This document shows positions 16,193 to 23,157 of a stretch of DNA of 64,000 bases, in pieces. The translations under genes were made by a program, and so were the position numbers. The stretch is from the NCBI RefSeq assembly GCF_039521745.1, contig NZ_BAAACT010000005.1; one strand, written 5' to 3'. The stretch is from Faecalicatena contorta (GTDB lineage: Bacteria; Bacillota; Clostridia; Lachnospirales; Lachnospiraceae). Position 1 is the first letter of the stretch; each line of letters begins with the position of its first letter. A model generated the notes under the pieces. It was not told the DNA's origin, did no database searches, and was given only the letters and a program-made list of their open reading frames with translations.

Positions 16193-17017
16193 TTATCCTT
16201 TTACTGCCCCCGAGGTAACCCCCTGTATGATATATTTCTGGAAGAATGTAAAAATCACAACCGGCGGGATAATCCCAATCAGAGACGCAGCAGCCATGAT
16301 ATGCCAGCGGATTGTTGTATCGCTGAGCAGGCTGTATACCACCAGCGTCAAAGGATATTTATTTGCATCTGACAGCAGGAACAGCGGTACAACAAATTCA
16401 TTATAACTATTGATGAACACAAAAATTGCCCCCACCGCGATGCCCGGACCGCTGATTGGAAAAATCACGCGGACCAGCAGCTGTATATAGCTGCAGCCGT
16501 CCAGCGCCGCCGCCTCTTCCAGCTCTGCCGGAAGGGTTGAAAAATATCCGTGAAGAATGGTTACGACCAGTGCCAGGTTAATGCCTGTAAGCACAAGAAC
16601 CAGTGCCCCCCGGGAATTCAGAATGCCAAGCGACTGGAACATCCTGTATAATGTAGGCAGGATAACAATACCCGCCATCATCTGCGTTAGAAGTAAGATA
16701 AAAAGCATACCCTGGCGCAACTTGAAGCGGTATCTGGAAAGCACATAAGCTGCCGGAATGGAGATCAGCGTCGTGAGAACCGTTGCACAGCACGCATAGA
16801 AAAAGCTGTTCAGCACGTTGCCGGCGATTAGTCCAAAGGCCGAGGTAAAGTTGGACAGCTCAAAATAATGAGGCACCAGCTGCGCCTCCAGAAGGTGGGA
16901 ATATGGAGTCAGCGACACGATCAGCGCTTCATAGATTGGGATCGCCGCAAACATACAGAATAAAATACAAAGGATAATCCGGACAATTTTTCCGGCAATT
17001 GATTTATTATTTCTCAT
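16193..17017 (-). CDS. Carbohydrate ABC transporter permease, MalG/UgpE-like
   Basis: This inner-membrane component has 274 residues and about six hydrophobic helices. The EAA loop that contacts the ATPase is EEAAALDGCSYIQLLVRVIFP (about 180-200), and the C-terminus VTSGAVKG is typical of MalG-type permeases. The ATG at 17017 overlaps the stop of the partner permease (ATGA), with GGAGGATG upstream. No ATPase gene is in the operon, so a shared MsmK/UgpC-type ATPase elsewhere is needed. Confidence 0.93.
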   Translation of the reverse strand: MRNNKSIAGKIVRIILCILFCMFAAIPIYEALIVSLTPYSHLLEAQLVPHYFELSNFTSAFGLIAGNVLNSFFYACCATVLTTLISIPAAYVLSRYRFKLRQGMLFILLLTQMMAGIVILPTLYRMFQSLGILNSRGALVLVLTGINLALVVTILHGYFSTLPAELEEAAALDGCSYIQLLVRVIFPISGPGIAVGAIFVFINSYNEFVVPLFLLSDANKYPLTLVVYSLLSDTTIRWHIMAAASLIGIIPPVVIFTFFQKYIIQGVTSGAVKG

Positions 17018-17877
17018 GCCGCATCCTCCTTTTCCATCAGTCTCCAGTAAAATACCGTAATAATTACCAGTACCAATATCGCGATCAGTGACCATGCAGA
17101 TGCTGTGCCAAGGTTTTTCATACTGAACATCTCCTGATAGATGTGCATCGAAATGGTCTTGGTCGCATTGACCGGCCCGCCGCCTGTCATACCGAAAATA
17201 ATATCAAATACAAGGAATGTCCAGACTGTCAGTACAATCAGAGTACTTCCTGTAATTGCCTTCAGATTAGGCATGGTAATATAACAGAATCTCTGCACTG
17301 GACCGGCGCCGTCAATACATGCCGCTTCATACTGTTCGGCCGGGATCGTCGTAAGTGCCGAATAATAATTCATAAACGCAAACGGCATAGCACGCCAAAT
17401 TCTGGCCAGGATGACGGATGTGAGAGCCAGATCCAGGCCCAGGAAACTGATCGGCTCCTCAATCAGGCCTAAGTTCTTAAGCAATACATTGATGATACCG
17501 AAGTCAGAATTATATACAAAACGCCAGCAAGAGGCAACAATAATCAAAGGAATAGCGTAGGGCAGCAGATTGAATGCCACGACTACTTTCTTTCCCGCAA
17601 AAGACCGGCTGCAGATCAATGCCACGGCAAGGCCCAGGATCATCGCGGGAATTACAGAACCAAACGTCCAGATCAACGTAGTTACAACAGTTTTCGGAAT
17701 CTCGCCTTTAATAATAGAAAAATTTCCAAAGCCTACAAACTGGCCTGCTGAAGCGCCGCTAAATCCCATAAAGGCGCTGGTACAGACCTTAAACAACGGG
17801 TATCCGTAAATAAAAACCAACAGGACAATTAGCGGAAGCAGCGAACAGATGACTCTTTTTCTCTGGCTCTTTTTCAA
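17014..17877 (-). CDS. Carbohydrate ABC transporter permease, MalF/UgpA-like
   Basis: The product has 287 residues with six predicted helices. The EAA loop is EQYEAACIDGAGPVQRFCYI. The TTG at 17877 is chosen because it lies eight bases after GAAAGGGGG and begins LKKSQRKRVICSLLPL, a normal start for the family. An ATG at 17934 would add 19 residues with no conserved sequence. It pairs with the downstream permease. Confidence 0.92.
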   Translation of the reverse strand: MKKSQRKRVICSLLPLIVLLVFIYGYPLFKVCTSAFMGFSGASAGQFVGFGNFSIIKGEIPKTVVTTLIWTFGSVIPAMILGLAVALICSRSFAGKKVVVAFNLLPYAIPLIIVASCWRFVYNSDFGIINVLLKNLGLIEEPISFLGLDLALTSVILARIWRAMPFAFMNYYSALTTIPAEQYEAACIDGAGPVQRFCYITMPNLKAITGSTLIVLTVWTFLVFDIIFGMTGGGPVNATKTISMHIYQEMFSMKNLGTASAWSLIAILVLVIITVFYWRLMEKEDAA

Positions 17878-17916
17878 ACAGGGCGCCCCCTTTCTCAAAA
17901 CGAATATTGCTGCAAT

Positions 17917-17942
17917 CCAGGCCGGATGAACCACCGGCCTGG
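17917..17942 (-). terminator. Intercistronic hairpin between solute-binding protein and permease genes
   Basis: CCAGGCCGG (17917-17925) and CCGGCCTGG (17934-17942) form a perfect 9-bp stem with an 8-nt loop. On the minus strand it is followed by ATTGCAGC and a later TTTT. It probably attenuates or stabilises the mRNA so that binding protein exceeds permease. The rest of 17943-18068 shows no gene. Confidence 0.55.
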
Positions 17943-18068
17943 ATAATAGACTTATGTTTGATACCTTAACCCATACCTTTCAGCAACTCCCAGGTTGATA
18001 CGTTTGAGATCTTCCCCCGTACCTTTTAATAGATCCCTGGTCTGATGCGTTAACTGCAGCGCTACAGG

Positions 18069-19424
18069 TTATTGGTTTCGTGAAGTAACGCCTTCCGCAG
18101 CCTCAGCCGCCGCTTTGAGTGCATCTTCCGCACTGAGCTGGCCCAGAATGAGCTGCTGCCATACTTCTTCTAATGCAGTGTAGTACGCCGCCGGCGTCGC
18201 ACTGTCCTTTCCAATCATACCGTACAGCTTATAATCCTGTGCTTCGTCATAAAATACCTTCCAGAAATCATACTGGAATGAAGGGTTATCAAATTCCGAC
18301 TCATACAGGGGAGCAGAACCGTATGCCAAGTGGTGTTCGATAATTACTTCCGGCGACATCAGATATTCAATCAGTTTTGCAGAAGCTTCTGCTGTCTCGT
18401 CACGCGTAGCGATCCAGCCATTGGTGCCTGCCCATGCAATTTCCTTGCCATTTGGAGCAAGCGGAATCTTAGCAATCCCAATCTTACTTTCATCCAGGTT
18501 TTCGCCGAATGCAGCCGTATATGCCGCAACGCCCCACGGACCGTCAATCAGCATTCCCACTCCGCCGTCTCTTAACAGCGGGCGTAATTCTCCCCGTCCG
18601 TATTCAGTAGGGGAATCCTGTACATAAGGAACGAGCTGCTCTACAAATTTAACTGCTTCAAGACCCTCATCCGTATCAAACAGCGGCATGCTCTTATTAT
18701 CCAGGATCGGTGCATCGGTCGCCTGATTTATGAACATTCCAACAAATTCTTCCAGCACTTCAGAGCCGGTAATGGCAGGAACGCCGATACCGGGTACGCC
18801 GGCCTTTTCTTTGATGGCTTTTGCAGCTGCCAGAAGCTCATCCCACGTTGCAGGCGGAGCCTCCGGATCCAGGCCTGCGGCCTCAAACACCTCTTTATTA
18901 TAGTAAAGTACCGCTGTATCTACGCTGCTTGGAACATAATATGTACCGTCAAGTCCGCTGGTATTTACCAGATTCCAGACGCTGTCGGGTATCTGGCTGA
19001 AGAAGTCTTCGCTCAGATAGTCATCCAGCTTTACCAGATGTTCATGCGCAGAGGAATCATTCATCTTATTGTCCCACCAGAAGATGACGTCAGGCTGGGT
19101 TCCCGCCTCAAAAGAGGTCGGATACTTCTGGATCCAGCCAGCCCATGATTCATACATGATTTCCACATCAATATCCGGGTTGTCTTTTTCAAACTGTTCA
19201 ATCGCCGGCTCCATAAAGGCTTCCACTTTTTCCTGGTCACCGGGCCTTAGAACTGTAATCTTTGTTTTTCCGCCTTTGCCGTCAGTGGTTTCTGTTTCAT
19301 CCGAAGCTTCCTTTGACGTATCTGCGCTGTCTGCAGCGGTATCCTTAGATGAACCGCAGCCCCACAGTGTCGTACTAAATACAAGGGTACACAATAAGAT
19401 CAAACTAATTATTTTCTTTTTCAT
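18069..19424 (-). CDS. Extracellular solute-binding lipoprotein of a sugar ABC importer
   Basis: The 451-residue product begins MKKKIISLILLCTLVFSTT followed by LWGCGSS, a lipoprotein signal with Cys as the lipidation site, then a Ser/Thr/Asp/Glu-rich tether. The mature part is a family 1 solute-binding fold, with ITVLRPGDQEKVEAFMEPAI at the N-terminal lobe and GGVGMLIDGPWGVAAY in the hinge region. It captures the substrate for the two permeases downstream. A GGAAGGA site could also serve the ATG at 19436, giving four more residues. The ligand cannot be read from sequence; the operon suggests a sugar acid or hydroxy acid. Confidence 0.92.
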   Translation of the reverse strand: MKKKIISLILLCTLVFSTTLWGCGSSKDTAADSADTSKEASDETETTDGKGGKTKITVLRPGDQEKVEAFMEPAIEQFEKDNPDIDVEIMYESWAGWIQKYPTSFEAGTQPDVIFWWDNKMNDSSAHEHLVKLDDYLSEDFFSQIPDSVWNLVNTSGLDGTYYVPSSVDTAVLYYNKEVFEAAGLDPEAPPATWDELLAAAKAIKEKAGVPGIGVPAITGSEVLEEFVGMFINQATDAPILDNKSMPLFDTDEGLEAVKFVEQLVPYVQDSPTEYGRGELRPLLRDGGVGMLIDGPWGVAAYTAAFGENLDESKIGIAKIPLAPNGKEIAWAGTNGWIATRDETAEASAKLIEYLMSPEVIIEHHLAYGSAPLYESEFDNPSFQYDFWKVFYDEAQDYKLYGMIGKDSATPAAYYTALEEVWQQLILGQLSAEDALKAAAEAAEGVTSRNQ

Positions 19425-19541
19425 AACTTTAACCATTCCTTCCCGCTGAATTGCAGGCTTCTCAGAGCCTGCAGCCAGCAAAATCTCATCCACCTTTTTA
19501 AAGTTTCTCCGCTTGAAAGCACCAGATCCTATTCCGGGAGG

Positions 19542-20459
19542 CTAGGCAAGATACCCGTATTCCTTCAGAACCGCCTTAAGGGTCTCCATAACATCGGCCG
19601 GAAGCTCTGAAATAACCGGTTTACGGCAGTATCCAGCATCTACGCCGCGGAGTTTAAGGCCTTCTTTAATAATCTGAAGCCAAGGCGTCGGCATGCCGTC
19701 TGCAGTCGGTTTCGTAAATAACGGAAGATAGGGGCGGATCTTTTCGAAGTGGGCAGTCATCGCTTCTTCCATCTTCCTCTCTTTTGCAAGGTTGAATACT
19801 TCTGTATTCTCCTTCGGGAAAAGGTTCCCTGTACCGCATACCCATCCGTCTGCCCAGCAGCTCACGCTTTCAACAGGGCATACATCGTAACCATAGAAGA
19901 TCGCAAAATGATCGTCTGTAAGATATCTAAGATCCTGTTGTCTGTACACATCCGCCTGACGCTCCTTCACCGCGTCGATAAAGCCTTCGTTGTACAGCTT
20001 AGCCATAAATTCATCACTCATCAGGCAGGTTGAATAGTAGGGGTTGTGATATACCATAATCGGGATATCAATAGCTTTACGGATTGTCTCATAATGCTTT
20101 AACAGTTCGTTCTCATTCGGAGCCATGTACCACGGTGTTACTGCCATAACGCCGTCTGCACCCGCTGCCTCGGCTGCCTGTGACATTTTAACCACGTCTT
20201 TTGTCCGATATGCGCCGGTTGAGCATACGACTTTAATCCTTCCGTCTGCGGCTTTCACCGCCGCATCATTCACTGCAATCTGCTCGTCAGGAGTCATCGC
20301 AACCATCTCGCCGGTACTGCCGGAGGGAATAATACCAGTAACACCATTGTCAGCCAGAAAATCCGTGCATTCTTTGATTCCTGCAAAGTTGATGGATTCA
20401 TCTTCATGAAAAGGTGTCACCATTGGGATGTAGATGCCGTTCAGTTTTTCTTTTGCCAT
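19542..20459 (-). CDS. DapA/NanA-superfamily aldolase or lyase
   Basis: The 305-residue TIM barrel belongs to the dihydrodipicolinate synthase/N-acetylneuraminate lyase superfamily. It has the GSTGEM motif (about 47-52), Tyr137 in MVYHNPYY and the Schiff-base Lys165 in IDAVKERQAD. Members cleave or form pyruvate-linked 2-keto acids. As first gene of a catabolic operon with importer, racemase and dehydrogenase it is more likely an aldolase of a 2-keto-3-deoxy acid than a lysine biosynthesis enzyme. The ATG at 20459 follows AAAGGAGAACGAGAAC. Confidence 0.85.
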   Translation of the reverse strand: MAKEKLNGIYIPMVTPFHEDESINFAGIKECTDFLADNGVTGIIPSGSTGEMVAMTPDEQIAVNDAAVKAADGRIKVVCSTGAYRTKDVVKMSQAAEAAGADGVMAVTPWYMAPNENELLKHYETIRKAIDIPIMVYHNPYYSTCLMSDEFMAKLYNEGFIDAVKERQADVYRQQDLRYLTDDHFAIFYGYDVCPVESVSCWADGWVCGTGNLFPKENTEVFNLAKERKMEEAMTAHFEKIRPYLPLFTKPTADGMPTPWLQIIKEGLKLRGVDAGYCRKPVISELPADVMETLKAVLKEYGYLA

Positions 20460-20504
20460 TGTTCTCGTTCTCCTTTACTCTTCAAAATATAATTGATTAG
20501 ATTT

Positions 20505-20518
20505 AAAATAGTCATTCC
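20505..20518. promoter_or_regulatory. Degenerate GGAAT-N4-ATTCC half-conserved site
   Basis: AAAAT-AGTC-ATTCC keeps one half of the palindrome found at 20595, 20824 and 20925. It lies 46 bp before the aldolase start, where a repressor would block elongation or initiation. Confidence 0.4.
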
Positions 20519-20593
20519 AATATGTAAAATATGGTCTTATTCTGTTTAGAATGATTTTCTTGACTCTCATTCTTGTTGAATTAATCCGCTTTT

Positions 20594-20609
20594 CGGAATG
20601 GCTATTCCG
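20594..20609. promoter_or_regulatory. Candidate IclR-family operator, copy 1
   Basis: CGGAAT-GGCT-ATTCCG is a perfect inverted repeat with 6-bp arms and a 4-bp spacer. It lies 135 bp upstream of the aldolase gene, between it and the divergent IclR regulator. IclR-family proteins bind similar TGGAAAT-type palindromes. Confidence 0.65.
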
Positions 20610-20823
20610 TAATTTCAATATACAACGATTTTTATGGTCTGTCAACTACATTTTTCCACTTTTTATATTTTAAATTTTTCATTATATTTTCAGATATTTT
20701 TGATTATATTCTGTAATCATAGTTTTTGTTTTAATTTAACTCATTTAACCCAATTAATATCACTAAATTAATGTTGCCCGCTCACATATCTATAACATGT
20801 CCTCTCTGGCATTTTGTTTTTTC

Positions 20824-20837
20824 GGAATATATATTCC
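20824..20837. promoter_or_regulatory. Candidate IclR-family operator, copy 2
   Basis: GGAATATATATTCC is a perfect palindrome with the same GGAAT-N4-ATTCC pattern as copy 1, in the divergent intergenic region. The rest of 20610-20920 is AT-rich and has no gene. Confidence 0.65.
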
Positions 20838-20924
20838 AATTAATTCCCCCATTTTCTTTCAACATATTGACATACATTTTTTAAAATGGTATAAATGTAG
20901 TATATAGTCGCTTTACACTCTGAT

Positions 20925-20938
20925 GAAATAAATATTCC
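20925..20938. promoter_or_regulatory. Candidate IclR-family operator, copy 3
   Basis: GAAAT-AAAT-ATTCC matches the pattern with one mismatch. It lies 77 bp upstream of the regulator gene, where it could serve autoregulation. Confidence 0.55.
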
Positions 20939-21014
20939 AATAATAACTTGCCGGATGGAACACTTGATATCCCTTTAGCAAGATATCATAGTATATAGTA
21001 AGGAGGTACGCATC

Positions 21015-21791
21015 ATGGAAAAACAAAACGTAGAAACCATCAAGATGGTGGACCGTGCCTTAGAGGTACTGGACATCCTCCGCAAGGAACGCTCTCCGCT
21101 TGGCGTAAATGAGATTGCAAAAAGCTGTGAGCTTAATCCGTCAACTGCTTTCCGCATTTTAAAGACTTTAGAAGTGAATGGCTGGGTTTACCAGTGTAAC
21201 GATGGGCGTTACATAACCGGCCAGAAGATCAGTTTTGTCATCGAGAAAAATAACCTCTATCTGGCCTTAAAGGAAGTAGCGGAGCTGACTATGATCCGCT
21301 GCACAGAAGAACACGGCCAGCCCATGAATCTGATCGTACGCGAAGGGCACCGCTGCTACGTACTGCAGCAGTCCCGCACTAAGAGCCTTGTAAACTATGT
21401 ACCGGCATTGTACTCCGAGCTTCCCTTTTACGCTTGTGCGGGAGGCAAGGTTCTAATGTCCGAGCTGCCGATCAGCCTGGTAGAAAAGCTGGTCGATTCC
21501 TGCGATATGGAACCGCTCACCCCTTATACCATCATTGATCCGGACGAATTCTGGCTGGAAGTCCGAAAGACCGCAAAAAGAGGATATGCCTTTGACCACA
21601 GAGAGTCCTCTGATAACGGCAGCTGCATATCCGTTCCGGTCCGGGACAGCGAAGGAAATATCATAGCCGCACTGTCATTCAGCGGATTTGTCGGTATAAA
21701 AGACACCGACGAATTGCTGTCCTATCTGCCGGTACTCAAAGAAGCATCCGAAGAAATTACCCGTAACCTATTCCAATGCTGGGGCAGGTAA
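21015..21791 (+). CDS. IclR-family transcriptional regulator
   Basis: The 258-residue protein has an N-terminal winged helix-turn-helix (LGVNEIAKSCELNPSTAFRI, about 30-50; LEVNGWVYQCNDGRYITG wing) and the IclR effector-binding domain with PFYACAGGKVLMSEL and the RGYAFDHRESSDNGSCISVPV signature. It is divergent from the LarA/GlpAB operon with matching palindromic sites between them, so it very likely controls that operon in response to its substrate or an intermediate. The ATG at 21015 follows TAAGGAGGTACGCATC. Confidence 0.93.
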   Translation: MEKQNVETIKMVDRALEVLDILRKERSPLGVNEIAKSCELNPSTAFRILKTLEVNGWVYQCNDGRYITGQKISFVIEKNNLYLALKEVAELTMIRCTEEHGQPMNLIVREGHRCYVLQQSRTKSLVNYVPALYSELPFYACAGGKVLMSELPISLVEKLVDSCDMEPLTPYTIIDPDEFWLEVRKTAKRGYAFDHRESSDNGSCISVPVRDSEGNIIAALSFSGFVGIKDTDELLSYLPVLKEASEEITRNLFQCWGR

Positions 21792-21820
21792 GCCCGCAGC
21801 GTATCGTACGATTTCTAACT

Positions 21821-21870
21821 GCGGAAAAGCCGCACCTTATGGTATCTTCCATAAGATGCGGCTTTTCCGC
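21821..21870. terminator. Strong terminator-like hairpin after the IclR gene
   Basis: GCGGAAAAGCCGCACCTTAT pairs with ATAAGATGCGGCTTTTCCGC with one mismatch, giving a stem of over 20 bp. A second stem, ACAGGCC-GGAC-GGCCTGT followed by TTTTTG, lies at 21882-21904 and has the U-tract. Together they end the regulator transcript. Confidence 0.75.
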
Positions 21871-21881
21871 GTTTAGATATG

Positions 21882-21904
21882 ACAGGCCGGACGGCCTGTT
21901 TTTG
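21882..21904 (+). terminator. Rho-independent terminator
   Basis: ACAGGCC pairs with GGCCTGT around GGAC and is followed by TTTTTG. It reads on the plus strand after the IclR gene. Confidence 0.65.
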
Positions 21905-21923
21905 ATAGCAAATCAGGCCGTCC

Positions 21924-21934
21924 TGAACTGTTAC
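21924..21934 (+). repeat. Family C half-site
   Basis: TGAACTGTTAC is the same half-site found at 55594-55604 and, with one mismatch, at 46454-46464. Confidence 0.45.
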
Positions 21935-21980
21935 AGTTTTTAGAATCCGCATTATTTTACCCCGGAGTCCTCCATCCGGT

Positions 21981-22880
21981 CTATTTTCCGGGACGTTCCT
22001 GCTCCTGCTGCTCCTGTTCCTGCTCTTTCTCGTCCTGCGCTTCCACGATTTTGAAGAAGTCCCGTTCCGCCTTCTTTTTCCGCGGGACGAATCTTCCTAC
22101 CACCCGTCCTCTGCCTCTATTTTTCACATAGAAGTAACCGATGACAGAGAACACTACTGCCCCGATAAAATTTACCATCAGGTCTTTCATGGTGTCGATC
22201 AGGCCAATATCCAGATAGCCCCCCAGGCCGAGATCCTTCCCCTGAACCACTACGCTGGTTATGTTTCCAATCTCAGCAACATTATTACCGCCTGCCGGAT
22301 CCAGCATAACCGATCGGATGGTATGGATAATGGTATCCTTCTGCATATCAAATCCCAGAATATGGTCCATGCCGAATTCAAAGAATTCCCAGATAACCCC
22401 GATAGTCATAGAAAAGCAAAAAGCCACAATGGCTGTGAACAGCGGCGACAGTTTGAACACCATTCTTTCACTGCGGTTGAGGAGATCCACCAACGAAAAT
22501 CCAATTGCAGCCGCAAGGAATCCGTTGAGCGTGTGCAGGACGGTATCCCAAAACGGAAATACGATATAGAACTCCCGTATCTCCCCCAGAATTTCGGCGG
22601 CAAATATGAAAACAAGAATAATAATCTCGAGAGTTGTCGGCAGTTCTATCTTCATTGTCACCTGAACCAGACTAGGGATAACCAGAAGCAGCAGCGTGAG
22701 GATACATAGAAACACATTCTCATAATTTTGATTAAATATCTGCAGGATCATAACTATGATCACAAGCAGACGCAGCACAAAATATACCATAAAAGAACTT
22801 TTGTGCTCCCTCAGTTCCATACTTAACGCCTTCCACATATTGCGGAAACGGTGCTTTTCCTTCTTATCGCTATCCTTCAT
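21981..22880 (-). CDS. Conserved integral membrane protein (DUF2238/YjdF-like)
   Basis: The 299-residue protein has a basic N-terminus, about seven hydrophobic segments and a charged Gln/Glu-rich cytoplasmic tail (KEQEQEQQEQERPGK). The central block FWDTVLHTLNGFLAAAIGFS and the segment GVIWEFFEFGMDHILGFDMQ resemble DUF2238-type membrane proteins of unknown function. It stands alone, with its 3' end facing the IclR terminators. No specific role can be read from the context. Confidence 0.6.
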   Translation of the reverse strand: MKDSDKKEKHRFRNMWKALSMELREHKSSFMVYFVLRLLVIIVMILQIFNQNYENVFLCILTLLLLVIPSLVQVTMKIELPTTLEIIILVFIFAAEILGEIREFYIVFPFWDTVLHTLNGFLAAAIGFSLVDLLNRSERMVFKLSPLFTAIVAFCFSMTIGVIWEFFEFGMDHILGFDMQKDTIIHTIRSVMLDPAGGNNVAEIGNITSVVVQGKDLGLGGYLDIGLIDTMKDLMVNFIGAVVFSVIGYFYVKNRGRGRVVGRFVPRKKKAERDFFKIVEAQDEKEQEQEQQEQERPGK

Positions 22881-23039
22881 CTTACCTTCATCCCTTCAGA
22901 ATCCATGTCTGCTTCTCATCATTGACCGCTAGACAGCCGGTCTATACATTCACTCATTATAAAAAGAAACCGGCATAATTGCAAGTGATATCTTTGGGAA
23001 GCGCTATTTGCTGATTAGACGGACGCCAAGGGGAGTATA

Positions 23040-23105
23040 ATCAGCAGGCCTTCCAGACTTTTCGGGCGGGGTAAAACGCCTTAAAGCCTGGAAACCTGCT
23101 TACTG
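23040..23105. terminator. Hairpin downstream of the FtsX-type permease
   Basis: AGCAGGCCTTCCAG (near 23041) pairs with CTGGAAACCTGCT (near 23090) with one bulge; GGGCG/CGCC extends the inner part. No strong T-run follows on the minus strand, so it may be a terminator or a structured repeat. The rest of 22881-23157 shows no gene. Confidence 0.4.
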
Positions 23106-23157
23106 ATCTACATAGGCGCAGCCTTAATTCCGACCTGCCTATTCAATGCGTACGACC

